NCBI RefSeq assembly: GCF_900100955.1
Contig: NZ_FNCC01000014.1
Location: 1 to 64,000, forward strand
From: Lentzea fradiae
Lineage (GTDB): Bacteria > Actinomycetota > Actinomycetes > Mycobacteriales > Pseudonocardiaceae
Length of the DNA stretch: 64,000 nucleotides
Direction: 5' to 3'
Under the pieces are notes generated by a model. It ran no database searches and was not told where the DNA came from. It was given only the letters and a program-made list of their open reading frames with translations. The translations under genes were made by a program, and so were the position numbers. Below, piece after piece: positions 32,006-40,227 of the stretch (within the stretch, counting starts at the first letter, position 1; the number at the start of each line of letters is the position of its first letter).

Positions 32006-32764
32006 GTGAACTCAGGTGTGTCTCGCCGGTTGATCGTGTCGGCCGCGCTGGCCGCTGGCCTCGGACTGGCGGCGGTCGGCTGCAGCGCCGGTCAGGTCAC
32101 CCAGACCGACACCCAGGTCGCCGCGGTCGACGGTGCGAGCGGAAACGCGGGCCCGATCGCCGTGCGCAACGCCATGCTGGCGTTCCCGCAGGAAGGCAAC
32201 CGCTACGCCGACGGCGACGACGTGCCGCTCACGTTCGTCATCGCCAACACCGGCACGACCGACGACAAGCTGCTGTCGATCAAGTCGGAGGCCGCGGAGG
32301 GCGAGGCGGAGATCGCCGGCTCGAAGGACATCCCGGCCCAGTACGCGCTGCGCGCCGAGTACGACGCGTCGCACGCGCCGACCAAGACCTCCACTCCGTC
32401 GTCGTCCGCGTCGTCGTCCGTCGTGACGACCACCTCGGGCGCACCGGCCTCGTCGGACGCGCCGGAGTCCACCGAGACCGAGACCTCGGAGCCGGGTTCG
32501 TCCGTCTCGGTGACGTCGTCCGCGCCCTCGTCGTCCGGCCAGCCGTCGTCGGCCTCCCCGGCCTCGTCGTCGGCCGCGCACGACCAGTCGCTCGAGGTGC
32601 TGCAGATCCGCTGCACGCTGAAGAAGCTGAACCGCGAGGTCGTGGCCGCACAGACCGTCAAGGTCACGTTCCTGTTCGAGAAGGCCGGGACGCTGACGCT
32701 GGAGGTGCCGGTGGCGCCGTCGGGCCACGAGCGCAAGAGCGAGGGCAGCTCCGGCGGCCACTGA
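32006..32764 (+). CDS. lpqE: LpqE-like lipoprotein with Ser/Thr-rich insertion
   Basis: A 252-aa exported lipoprotein. Signal peptide with lipobox AAVGC (Cys about residue 26), GTG start after CTGGAG. The first half has a beta-sandwich pattern (DDVPLTFVIANTGTTDDKLLSIKSE) reminiscent of PCuAC-type copper-chaperone domains, to which LpqE has been related; the metal-binding Met/His set is not obvious. A low-complexity Ser/Thr/Pro/Glu stretch of about 70 residues separates this from C-terminal strands (LEVLQIRCTLKKLN; VKVTFLFEKAGTLTLEVPV). Position between carD and radA matches Rv3584. Confidence 0.75.
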   Translation: MNSGVSRRLIVSAALAAGLGLAAVGCSAGQVTQTDTQVAAVDGASGNAGPIAVRNAMLAFPQEGNRYADGDDVPLTFVIANTGTTDDKLLSIKSEAAEGEAEIAGSKDIPAQYALRAEYDASHAPTKTSTPSSSASSSVVTTTSGAPASSDAPESTETETSEPGSSVSVTSSAPSSSGQPSSASPASSSAAHDQSLEVLQIRCTLKKLNREVVAAQTVKVTFLFEKAGTLTLEVPVAPSGHERKSEGSSGGH

Positions 32765-32782
32765 GCCGTAGCCCCGCAGACC

Positions 32783-32823
32783 CGCGAAAGCGCCGCTCCC
32801 CGTTCGGGGGCGGCGCTTTCGCG
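32783..32823. terminator. Bidirectional terminator between lpqE and doxX
   Basis: Long hairpin: CGCGAAAGCGCCG at 32783-32795 pairs with its complement at 32811-32823, extended inward by a C4/G4 pairing with one bulged base and a GTTC loop. It lies 19 bases after the lpqE-like stop and 15 bases from the stop of the convergent DoxX gene, so it can serve both. Confidence 0.85.
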
Positions 32824-32837
32824 TTGTCCGGGATCGA

Positions 32838-33266
32838 TCAGGAAGCCCGCAGCATCGGCAGGAACCGGTCGCGGTAGGCCCACGCCAGACCGATCTCGGC
32901 CGCGACGACGAGCAGCGCGATGACCAGGCCGCTCGGCTCCAGGAAGACGTGGAACAGGAAGATGTTCACGACCACCGGTGCCAGCAGCGCGAGCGCCAGC
33001 GGCACGAACCGTCCGGCCACCAGCAGCAGGCCCGCGACGAGCTGGACGCCGGACGTCAGCTGCACCATGTACCCGGTCGCGTAAAGAGCGGCGTTGAACG
33101 CCACACCCTCCGGCGCCATCGTGCTGGGGTCGGGGGCGGGCATGAACATCAGGAAGCCGTTCAGGCCGGTCGTGGCGAACAGCAGGCCGGTCAGCACGCG
33201 GGTGACGACGGTGGCGTAGCGGCCGACGGCGAACTTGCGGGTCTGGGGCGCGGTAGCGGTGGTCAC
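32838..33266 (-). CDS. DoxX-family membrane protein
   Basis: A 142-aa protein with four predicted transmembrane helices (VVTRVLTGLLFATTGLNGFL; VQLTSGVQLVAGLLLVAG; ALALLAPVVVNIFLFHVFL; VIALLVVAAEIGLAWAY). The GTG start has GGAGG 6 bases upstream. The pattern fits the DoxX/DoxD superfamily (membrane subunits linked to quinone or thiol oxidation in some organisms), but no partner is encoded nearby. It is divergent from radA. Confidence 0.75.
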   Translation of the reverse strand: MTTATAPQTRKFAVGRYATVVTRVLTGLLFATTGLNGFLMFMPAPDPSTMAPEGVAFNAALYATGYMVQLTSGVQLVAGLLLVAGRFVPLALALLAPVVVNIFLFHVFLEPSGLVIALLVVAAEIGLAWAYRDRFLPMLRAS

Positions 33267-33642
33267 GGTGTCCTCCAGGCTGTCGTGTCCTTCCACCGAC
33301 ACGTCGAACGGCCACCGCCCCGGATCGACACGGACCCGAAAGAATCTTGAAGAAAGCCGGGAAACGGCCCTGAGCTGGGGAGAAGTGCGCGTACTGACCG
33401 GGATCAGGGACGGCGGGTGCGGGCGGCGGCAGGCGGCCGAACCGGGCGGCGGCTCGGGCATGGGATTGCGCGCCACGGGCACGGTCGCCCGGCCTGGCAC
33501 AGCCACTGCCAGGATCGTGACCGAGGTGCGGACACGACTGCGGTCCTGCCACCCATCCACGCGGCTCTCTGCCCCCGGCTCGCCGCCGCCGCGAAGCGGC
33601 GGCCGTCCGACACTGTCAGACCCGTCCTCTAACGTTCGACTC
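33267..33642. other. 376-bp divergent intergenic region, doxX/radA
   Basis: Contains no convincing gene. It must carry the promoters of doxX (minus) and radA (plus). A perfect 7-bp hairpin with a GAA loop (CCGCCGC/GCGGCGG, 33586-33602) lies 40 bases before the radA start, in the presumed leader. Plus-strand frames running into radA upstream of its GTG are composed of low-complexity Gly/Arg codons and are not counted as part of RadA. Confidence 0.6.
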
Positions 33643-35043
33643 GTGGCGAAGACAGCGCGGCCGATCTTCCGGTGTGCCGAGTGCGGGCACGAGGTGGCGA
33701 AGTGGTTCGGCCGCTGCCCCGAGTGCCAGGCGTGGGGCAGCATCGAGGAACGCGGTACCGCGGGTGTGACGCGGGTGGTGGCGGGGGCGCCGACGTCGGC
33801 GGCGCGGCCCATCGGCGAGGTCGACATCGAGTCGGCGCGGGCTCTGTCGACCGGGGTCGGCGAGTTCGACCGGGTGCTCGGTGGCGGGCTCGTGCCGGGG
33901 GCGGTGGTGCTGCTCGCGGGTGAGCCCGGGGTGGGCAAGTCGACGTTGTTGCTGGAGACCGCTCATCGGTGGGCCGAGGAGCACGGGCGGTGTCTCTACG
34001 TCACGGGTGAGGAGTCGGCGGGGCAGGTGCGGCTGCGGGCCGAGCGGACCGGCAACCTGCACCCGGAGATGTACCTGGCGGCGGAGAGCGAGCTCAGCGC
34101 GTTGCTCGGCCAGGTCGACCAGGTGAAGCCGTCGATGCTGATCGTCGACTCGGTGCAGACCATGTCGACGGTGAGCGTCGAGGGCGTGCCGGGTGGTGTC
34201 ACGCAGGTGCGGACGGTGGCGTCCGGGCTGATCGCGATGGCCAAGGAGCGCGGGCTGCCGGTGGTGCTCGTCGGGCACGTCACGAAGGACGGGTCGGTGG
34301 CCGGGCCGCGGGTGCTGGAGCACCTGGTGGACGTGGTGCTGCAGTTCGAGGGTGACCGGCATTCGAGCCTGCGGCTGCTGCGCGGCATCAAGAACCGGTA
34401 CGGCGCGGCGGACGAGGTCGGCTGCTTCGAGCTGCGCGACGACGGGATCGTCGGTGTGCCCGATCCGTCGGGGCTGTTCCTCACGCGCCGGGAGAAGGCC
34501 GTCGAGGGCACCTGCGTGACGGTGATCGTCGAGGGCAAGCGGCCGATGCTCGGCGAGGTGCAGGCGCTGGTGGCGAAGACGAACCTGCCGGCGCCGCGGC
34601 GTGCGGTCAGCGGGCTCGACTCGGCGCGCATCTCGATGGCGCTGGCGGTGCTGGAGAAGCGCGGCAAGGTCAACCTGTTCCAGAAGGACGTCTTCACGGC
34701 GACGGTGGGCGGCATGCGGCTGGTGGAGCCCGCGGCCGACCTGGCGGTGGTGCTGGCGGTGGCGTCGGCGGAGCGGGAGATCGCGTTGCCCGCCGATCTG
34801 GTGGTGCTGGGCGAGGTGGGGCTCGCCGGGGAGATCCGGCGCGTCAACGGGGTCGGCAAGCGGTTGCAGGAGGCCGCGCGGCTCGGGTTCAAGAAGGCGC
34901 TGGTGCCGCCGGACCACGGGCCGTTGCCGGACGGGGTGCGGGCGCTGGTGGCGAACGACCTGGTCTCGGCGCTCGACGTGCTGGGCCTGAACCGGCGGCG
35001 TGCCGCCCCGAAGAACCAGGAGAGCCCAGAAGAACAGGGATGA
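33643..35043 (+). CDS. radA: DNA repair protein RadA
   Basis: A 466-aa RecA-like helicase that drives branch migration in recombination. N-terminal zinc finger C-x2-C...C-x2-C (CAECGHEVAKWFGRCPEC), Walker A GEPGVGKST, Walker B LIVDSVQT, the RadA-specific KNRYG motif, and a C-terminal Lon-protease-like domain (DLAVVLAVASAEREIALP). The GTG is chosen because it places the zinc finger at the N-terminus as in other RadA proteins. In many actinobacteria disA follows directly; here a different gene overlaps the stop by ATGA. Confidence 0.95.
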   Translation: MAKTARPIFRCAECGHEVAKWFGRCPECQAWGSIEERGTAGVTRVVAGAPTSAARPIGEVDIESARALSTGVGEFDRVLGGGLVPGAVVLLAGEPGVGKSTLLLETAHRWAEEHGRCLYVTGEESAGQVRLRAERTGNLHPEMYLAAESELSALLGQVDQVKPSMLIVDSVQTMSTVSVEGVPGGVTQVRTVASGLIAMAKERGLPVVLVGHVTKDGSVAGPRVLEHLVDVVLQFEGDRHSSLRLLRGIKNRYGAADEVGCFELRDDGIVGVPDPSGLFLTRREKAVEGTCVTVIVEGKRPMLGEVQALVAKTNLPAPRRAVSGLDSARISMALAVLEKRGKVNLFQKDVFTATVGGMRLVEPAADLAVVLAVASAEREIALPADLVVLGEVGLAGEIRRVNGVGKRLQEAARLGFKKALVPPDHGPLPDGVRALVANDLVSALDVLGLNRRRAAPKNQESPEEQG

Positions 35044-35585
35044 CCGAGCTGCTGCGCCGCGCTCTCGCGCTCGTGCCGGAGGACGTCCGCAACGACGTCG
35101 GGGCCTCGGCCGCGGACGTGCGGGAGCAGCTGGAGCAGGACGAGTGGGACTTCGCGCTCGACCTGCTCGGCGACTTCGGTGGTGTCGCCTGGCAGACCCC
35201 GGAGTACTGGGCGCTGCTGACCGCCGCGGCGAAGGAGCTGCACCTGCCCTTCGCGTGGTTCGAGTGGCGTGGCCACGAAGCGCGGCAGGGCCTGTTCAGG
35301 GCCGATCTGCGGCTGGCGCCCGCCAGGAGGAGCCCGATCCCGGCCGAAGGCGTCCTGAGGCCGCTGTGGCTGGCGGGCGACGGCGGCGGGGTCGCGCGGC
35401 TGTGGGTCGAGTCGATGCCGGAGCTGCCGGTGGGTGGGCGCGCGGTCGTCCGCCTGCTGCCGTTGTCGCCGGACAGGTGGCGGCAGCTGGCACCGGGCGA
35501 CGTGCTCACCATGCACGAGGGACGACCGGTGACGGGCACGGCCACTGTGATCGAATACGTGGGTGTTGGGCGAACACGACCATGA
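35040..35585 (+). CDS. Unknown protein translationally coupled to radA (paralogue 1)
   Basis: A 181-aa soluble protein not recognised by name. The N-terminal helical half (LRRALALVPEDVRNDVGASA; EQLEQDEWDFALDLLGDFG; WQTPEYWALLTAAAKEL) is followed by a beta-rich half (GLFRADLRLAPARRS; ARLWVESMPELPVGGRAVVRLLPL; LAPGDVLTMHEG). The latter loosely resembles EF-Tu domain III (strand, PGD turn, strand), which is an inference. The next gene encodes a clear paralogue. ATG lies inside the radA stop overlap, so expression follows radA. It occupies the usual disA position but has no DisA motif. Confidence 0.65.
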   Translation: MTELLRRALALVPEDVRNDVGASAADVREQLEQDEWDFALDLLGDFGGVAWQTPEYWALLTAAAKELHLPFAWFEWRGHEARQGLFRADLRLAPARRSPIPAEGVLRPLWLAGDGGGVARLWVESMPELPVGGRAVVRLLPLSPDRWRQLAPGDVLTMHEGRPVTGTATVIEYVGVGRTRP

Positions 35586-36096
35586 GATCGGCGAGCTGTT
35601 GCGGTTCGCCGTGGGCCTGGTGCCGCCCGAACTGCTCGACGACGACGTGCTCGACCACCTCGACCACGAGGAGTGGGAGCTGGTCCTCGACCTGCTCGGT
35701 GAGCTCGCCGGCAACACCTGGCAGACGCCGCGCTACTGGGCGCTGCTCGCCGAGGCCGCGACCCAGCTGGAGGCGGACGAAGCCTGGTTCCGGTGGCGCT
35801 GCGTCGAGTCGATCCAGGGACTGCTGCGCGTGGAGCTGACGCTGTCGGTGGACGCGGAACCGTTGCGGGCCAGGGGAGAACGCCCGGCGTGGGACCTGAC
35901 GGGCGGCGAACGGCGGCTGGCGGCGTTGTGGATCGAGACGAAGCCGACGCTGGGCCCGGGAGAACGCGCCACGGCGCGGTTGCGGCCCTTCGTGCCGCAG
36001 GCGTGGGCGCACCTCGGCCGGGGCGACGTGATCACCCTGCACGGGAGGTCGCCGGGCACGGCGAAGGTCGTCGAAAAGGTGCCGCCGCGGCCCTGA
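35563..36096 (+). CDS. Unknown protein, tandem paralogue 2
   Basis: A 177-aa protein clearly related to the preceding gene product: DVLDHLDHEEWELVLDLLGE aligns with its EQLEQDEWDFALDLLGDF, TWQTPRYWALLAEAA with AWQTPEYWALLTAAA, and LGRGDVITLHGRSPGTAKVVE with LAPGDVLTMHEGRPVTGTATVIE. GTG start, overlapping paralogue 1 by 23 bases. The pair looks like a tandem duplication followed by divergence. A GC hairpin spans its stop codon. Function unknown; a nucleic-acid or translation-factor link is possible from the beta-barrel-like C-terminus. Confidence 0.65.
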   Translation: MLGEHDHEIGELLRFAVGLVPPELLDDDVLDHLDHEEWELVLDLLGELAGNTWQTPRYWALLAEAATQLEADEAWFRWRCVESIQGLLRVELTLSVDAEPLRARGERPAWDLTGGERRLAALWIETKPTLGPGERATARLRPFVPQAWAHLGRGDVITLHGRSPGTAKVVEKVPPRP

Positions 36097-36111
36097 GCGG
36101 ACCGCGGCGGC
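36081..36111 (+). terminator. GC hairpin spanning the stop of paralogue 2
   Basis: Perfect 10-bp stem (arms 36081-36090 and 36102-36111, all G/C) with an 11-nt loop that contains the TGA. No U tract follows. It lies between this gene and the convergent TPP-GH15 gene. Confidence 0.5.
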
Positions 36112-36132
36112 GGGAGAACCTCTAGGACACCG

Positions 36133-38664
36133 TCACTGCGAGAGCAGCTGGGCGCAGCGGATCAGGCCCAGGTGCGAGTACGCCTGCGGGTGGTTGCCCA
36201 GCGAGCGTTCGGCGATCGGGTCGTACTCCTCGGGCAGCAGGCCGGTGGGGCCCGCGGCGGCGACGATCTGGCCGAAGAGTTCCTCCGCCTCGTCGCGGCG
36301 GCCGGTGAGCAGGTACGCCTCGATCATCCAGGCGGCGCACAGGTGGAAGCCGCCCTCGTCGCCGGGCAGGCCGTCGTCGCGCCGGTACCGGTACACCGTG
36401 CAGCCCGAGCGCAGCTCGGCCTCGATGGCGGTCACGGTGGACTGGAACCGCTCGTCGGTCGGGTCGATCAGGCCGGACAGGCCGACGAACAGCGACGCGG
36501 CGTCGAGGTCGTCGCCGTCGTAGGCCGTGGTGAACGACTGGACCTCGTCGTTCCAGCCGTTCTTGAGCACGTCGGTGGCGATCGTGTCGCGCAGCGGGAC
36601 CCAGGACGGGTCGAGTGCGCGGCCGAACTGCTCGCCGAGCTTGACCGCGCGGTCGATGGTCAGCCAGCACATGACCTTCGAGTACACGTGGTGGCGCGGC
36701 GCGTGCCGTTCCTCCCAGATGCCGTGGTCGGGCTCGTGCCAGCGCCGCGAGACGGCCTCGGCCATCGCCTGCACCATCGCCCAGTCGGCGTCCGACAGCG
36801 AGCCACGCGCGGTCGCCAGCTGCACGACCAGGTCGACGACGGGGCCGAACACGTCGAGCTGGACCTGCTGGTTGGCGAGGTTGCCCACGCGCACCGGGCG
36901 CGAGCCCGCGTAGCCGGGCAGCGTGTCGATCACGGCCTCGGCGCCGAGCTGGGTGCCGTGCAGCGTGTAGAGCGGGTGCAGCCGCTCCGGGCCGGGGATG
37001 GTCTCCAGGACGCGGTGCAGCCACGCCAGGAAGTCGTCGGCCTCGGCGTAGGAGCCCACCGACACCAGCGCGGCGGCGGTCATCGCGCCGTCACGCAGCC
37101 AGCAGTAGCGGTAGTCCCAGTTGCGGATGCCGCCCAGTTCCTCCGGCAAGGAGGTGGTGGCCGCCGCCATGATCGAGCCGGAGTCCTTGTGCACCAGGCC
37201 GCGCAGCGTCAGCGCCGAGCGCAGCACCAGGTCCGTCTGCACGCGGGGCAGCTTCAGCCCCGCCGCCCAGTCCGACCAGTAGCCGGCCGCGAGGTCGCGG
37301 CGCACCGACTCGGCGAGCGGGTGCTCGGACAGGTCGTCGGTGCCGCAGCGCAGCTCCAGCAGCACCGGTGCGCCCTCGCGCGGCCGGACGACCGCGCGGG
37401 CGGTCTCCTGCTGGCCGTCGGAGGTGATCTCCCAGTCGACGCCGGGGGAGCGCAGCACCATCGGGTCGGAGGTGCCGACGACGCGCAGGCCGTCGCGCTC
37501 GCGCAACAGCCGCACCGGCACCTGGCCGAACTCGGGCCGCGGCGCGAACGTGATCACCGCGTTGGTCGAGCCGGAGATCCGCCGCACCAGGTCGGTGCGG
37601 TGCGACGGCAGGTTGTGCTCCAGGTAGTCCGACACGAGCAGCCGTGACCAGCGGGTCTCGACGATCATGGTGCCGGGCAGGTAGCGCTGGCCGAGCGGCA
37701 GCGAGCCGTGCTCCGGCTTGATCGAGAAGTGGCCCGCGGCGGGTCCGCCGAGCAGGTCGGCGAAGATCGCCGCCGAGTCCGGCTCCGGGTGGCACAGCCA
37801 GTTGACCTTGGCGTCCGGGGTGACCAGCGCGACGGACCGCTCGTTCGCGAGCATCGTCAGCCGCTCGATCGGCACCGCCTGGTCGCCGTGCAGCCACGCC
37901 CGCCGTTCCTCCAGCAGGAACGCGAGCACGGTCGCGACGTCGGACGGGTCGGACACGTAGTGCTCGGCCAGCGACTCGCCCACGCCCACGCGGATGCCGA
38001 CGTCCGGACCGGACAGGCGCGCGAACGCCTTCTCGTCCGTCACGTCGTCGCCCAGGAAGATCGCCGCGGTGGCGCCGACCTGGTGGCGCAGGATGTCGAG
38101 CGCCTGGCCCTTGTTCGTCTCGACGACGGCGAGCTCGATCACGGCCTTGCCCTCGGTGACCTGCACGCCTTCCCAGGTGCACGGGCCGGAGCGGACGGCG
38201 GACAGCACCGCCTCGCCGATCTCGGGGCTCGCGGCGCGGCGCACGTGCACCGCGACCGACGCGGGCTTGACCTCGAGCTGGACGCCCTCGTGGCCGTCGG
38301 CGATGCCCTCCAGCTCGGCTTCGAGGCGGCGGAGCAGCGCCTTCGCCTCCGCGTCGAGCGCGTGGACGAAGCCGACGTCGAACTCGGAGCCGTGCGACCC
38401 GACGAGGTGGACCTCGCCGGGCAGGCGGGACAGCGTCGCGAGATCGCGCAGCGCGCGTCCCGAGATGACAGCCGACGTCGTCTCGTGCAGCGACGCGAGC
38501 GAGCGCAGCGCGTTCACGGACTCCGGGAGCGGGCGGGCTTGCTCGGGGTCGGCGACGATCGGCGCGAGCGTTCCGTCGTAGTCGCTCGCGACGAGCAGTC
38601 GCGGGGTACGGGCGAGCTGCACGATCGCTCTGCGCAGTTCGGCGGGGAGGGCCTCGGCGGTCAA
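36133..38664 (-). CDS. Fusion of trehalose-6-phosphate phosphatase and GH15 glycoside hydrolase
   Basis: An 843-aa two-domain enzyme with a TTG start behind GGAGGGG. Residues 1-255 are a HAD trehalose-phosphatase: DYDGTLAPI (nucleophile Asp28, Asp30), SGR at 68-70, ETNKGQAL and GDDVTDEKAF (205-214). Residues about 265-840 are a GH15 (glucoamylase/trehalase-like) (alpha/alpha)6 domain with GIRNWDYRYCWLRDGA, KVMCWLTIDRAVKLGE and the catalytic region LLPEEYDP...GNHPQAYSHLGL. GH15 includes mycobacterial trehalases. One chain could thus make trehalose from Tre6P and hydrolyse a glucoside, possibly trehalose itself. It follows otsA by 59 bases. Confidence 0.9.
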   Translation of the reverse strand: MTAEALPAELRRAIVQLARTPRLLVASDYDGTLAPIVADPEQARPLPESVNALRSLASLHETTSAVISGRALRDLATLSRLPGEVHLVGSHGSEFDVGFVHALDAEAKALLRRLEAELEGIADGHEGVQLEVKPASVAVHVRRAASPEIGEAVLSAVRSGPCTWEGVQVTEGKAVIELAVVETNKGQALDILRHQVGATAAIFLGDDVTDEKAFARLSGPDVGIRVGVGESLAEHYVSDPSDVATVLAFLLEERRAWLHGDQAVPIERLTMLANERSVALVTPDAKVNWLCHPEPDSAAIFADLLGGPAAGHFSIKPEHGSLPLGQRYLPGTMIVETRWSRLLVSDYLEHNLPSHRTDLVRRISGSTNAVITFAPRPEFGQVPVRLLRERDGLRVVGTSDPMVLRSPGVDWEITSDGQQETARAVVRPREGAPVLLELRCGTDDLSEHPLAESVRRDLAAGYWSDWAAGLKLPRVQTDLVLRSALTLRGLVHKDSGSIMAAATTSLPEELGGIRNWDYRYCWLRDGAMTAAALVSVGSYAEADDFLAWLHRVLETIPGPERLHPLYTLHGTQLGAEAVIDTLPGYAGSRPVRVGNLANQQVQLDVFGPVVDLVVQLATARGSLSDADWAMVQAMAEAVSRRWHEPDHGIWEERHAPRHHVYSKVMCWLTIDRAVKLGEQFGRALDPSWVPLRDTIATDVLKNGWNDEVQSFTTAYDGDDLDAASLFVGLSGLIDPTDERFQSTVTAIEAELRSGCTVYRYRRDDGLPGDEGGFHLCAAWMIEAYLLTGRRDEAEELFGQIVAAAGPTGLLPEEYDPIAERSLGNHPQAYSHLGLIRCAQLLSQ

Positions 38665-38723
38665 CGCCCCTCCAGGAGCAGTCGATGGGTCAGTGGCGGG
38701 GAATGCGGGTGATCTGAAAGGAT

Positions 38724-40157
38724 TCAGACCGAGGTCTGCGTGCCCAGCGCCTCCAGGAACGACCTCGCCCAGCGGTCGACGTCGTGAGTGAGGACTTGGC
38801 GGCGCAGCGCGCGCATCCTACGGCGGCCTTCGGCGGGATCGATGTCGAGGGCGGCCTGCAGTGCGTTCTTGACACCGTCCAGATCATGGGGGTTCACCAG
38901 GAACGCGCTGGTCAGCTCTGCGGCAGCGCCGGCGAACTCGCTGAGCACCAGAGCTCCACCAAGATCATATCGGCAGGCCACGTACTCCTTGCACACGAGG
39001 TTCATTCCGTCCCGAACGGGCGTGACGACCATGACGTCCGCCGCGCTCATGAACGCGACGAGCTCCTCGCGGTTCACCGACTGGTGCAGGTAGTGCACGA
39101 CGGGCTTGCCGACGCGCCCGAACTCGCCGTTGATCCGCCCGACGGACTGCTCGATGTCCTTGCGCATCGTCACGTAGTGGTCGACGCGCTCCCGGCTGGG
39201 CGTGGCGAGCTGCACCATCGCGACGTCCTCCGGGTCCACGCGTCCGTCCGCGATCAGCTCGTAGAGAGCGCGGATCCGGACGTCGATGCCCTTCGTGTAG
39301 TCGAGACGGTCCACGCCGAGCAGGATGCGCTTCGGGTTGCCGAGGTCCTCTCGAATCTGCCTCGCGCGGGCCTGCGTCTCCTTGCGCCGGGCGACCGCGT
39401 CGAGGCCCGCGCTGTCGATCGAGATCGGGAACGCGCCGACCCGCACCGTGCGGTCGCCGACCTGCACCACACCCGGCCGGGTGCGGACGCCGACGGTGCC
39501 GCGGCTCGGCTCCAGGCCGACGAGGCGGCGGGCCAGCCAGAGGAAGTTCTGCGCGCCGCCGGGCCGGTGGAAGCCGACGAGGTCGGCGCCGAGCAGACCG
39601 CGGATGATCTCCGTCCGCCAGGGGAGCTGCATGAACAGCTCCACCGGCGGGAACGGGATGTGCAGGAAGAAGCCGATCTTGAGGTCGGGCCGCTGCTCGC
39701 GCAGCATCGCGGGGACGAGCTGCAGCTGGTAGTCCTGCACCCACACGGTCGCGCCCTGCGCCGCGACCTTCGCGGTCGCGTCGGCGAACCGCTGGTTGAC
39801 CTTCACGTAGGCGTTCCACCAGTGCCGGTGGAACGCGGGCTGGGCGACGACGTCGTGGTAAAGCGGCCAGAGAGTGCCGTTCGAGAACCCCTCGTAGTAG
39901 TCCTCGACCTCCTTGGCGGACAACGCGACGGGGTGCAGCAGCATGCCGTCGTCCTCGAAGGGCGCCACGTCGGCGTCCGCCACGCCGGGCCAGCCGACCC
40001 AGGCGCCGCTGTGCGAGCGGAGGAACGGCTCGAGCGCGCTCACCAGCCCGCCCGGGCTGTGTTTCCAGCGCTCCGTCCCGTCGGGAAGACGCTCCAGGTC
40101 AACCGGCAGCCGGTTGGCCACAACGACGAATTCCGCCCCGTTCTCGCCAATGTCCAT
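38724..40157 (-). CDS. otsA: Trehalose-6-phosphate synthase (GT20)
   Basis: A 477-aa glycosyltransferase joining UDP- or ADP-glucose to glucose-6-phosphate. Motifs: N-terminal VVVANRLPVDL with PGGLVSAL (donor loop), VWVQDYQLQLVP, FFLHIPFPP, LLGVDRLDYTKGI and RDGMNLVCKEYVA. Length is typical. A GTG two codons upstream is an alternative start; no strong ribosome site distinguishes them. It is co-directional with the TPP-GH15 fusion 59 bases downstream, so the two-step OtsAB pathway is encoded together. Confidence 0.93.
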   Translation of the reverse strand: MDIGENGAEFVVVANRLPVDLERLPDGTERWKHSPGGLVSALEPFLRSHSGAWVGWPGVADADVAPFEDDGMLLHPVALSAKEVEDYYEGFSNGTLWPLYHDVVAQPAFHRHWWNAYVKVNQRFADATAKVAAQGATVWVQDYQLQLVPAMLREQRPDLKIGFFLHIPFPPVELFMQLPWRTEIIRGLLGADLVGFHRPGGAQNFLWLARRLVGLEPSRGTVGVRTRPGVVQVGDRTVRVGAFPISIDSAGLDAVARRKETQARARQIREDLGNPKRILLGVDRLDYTKGIDVRIRALYELIADGRVDPEDVAMVQLATPSRERVDHYVTMRKDIEQSVGRINGEFGRVGKPVVHYLHQSVNREELVAFMSAADVMVVTPVRDGMNLVCKEYVACRYDLGGALVLSEFAGAAAELTSAFLVNPHDLDGVKNALQAALDIDPAEGRRRMRALRRQVLTHDVDRWARSFLEALGTQTSV

Positions 40158-40227
40158 GCTCACAAAAGCCCAGGCTAATGCGGACCGGTGTCGTCGGCGT
40201 GTCGTGTAACCCCCGTCACAGGGAGTT

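Noticed and set aside
33235..33642. An N-terminal extension of RadA by 136 residues
   Set aside because: Low-complexity sequence overlapping the doxX promoter; RadA proteins start just before the zinc finger, matching the GTG at 33643.
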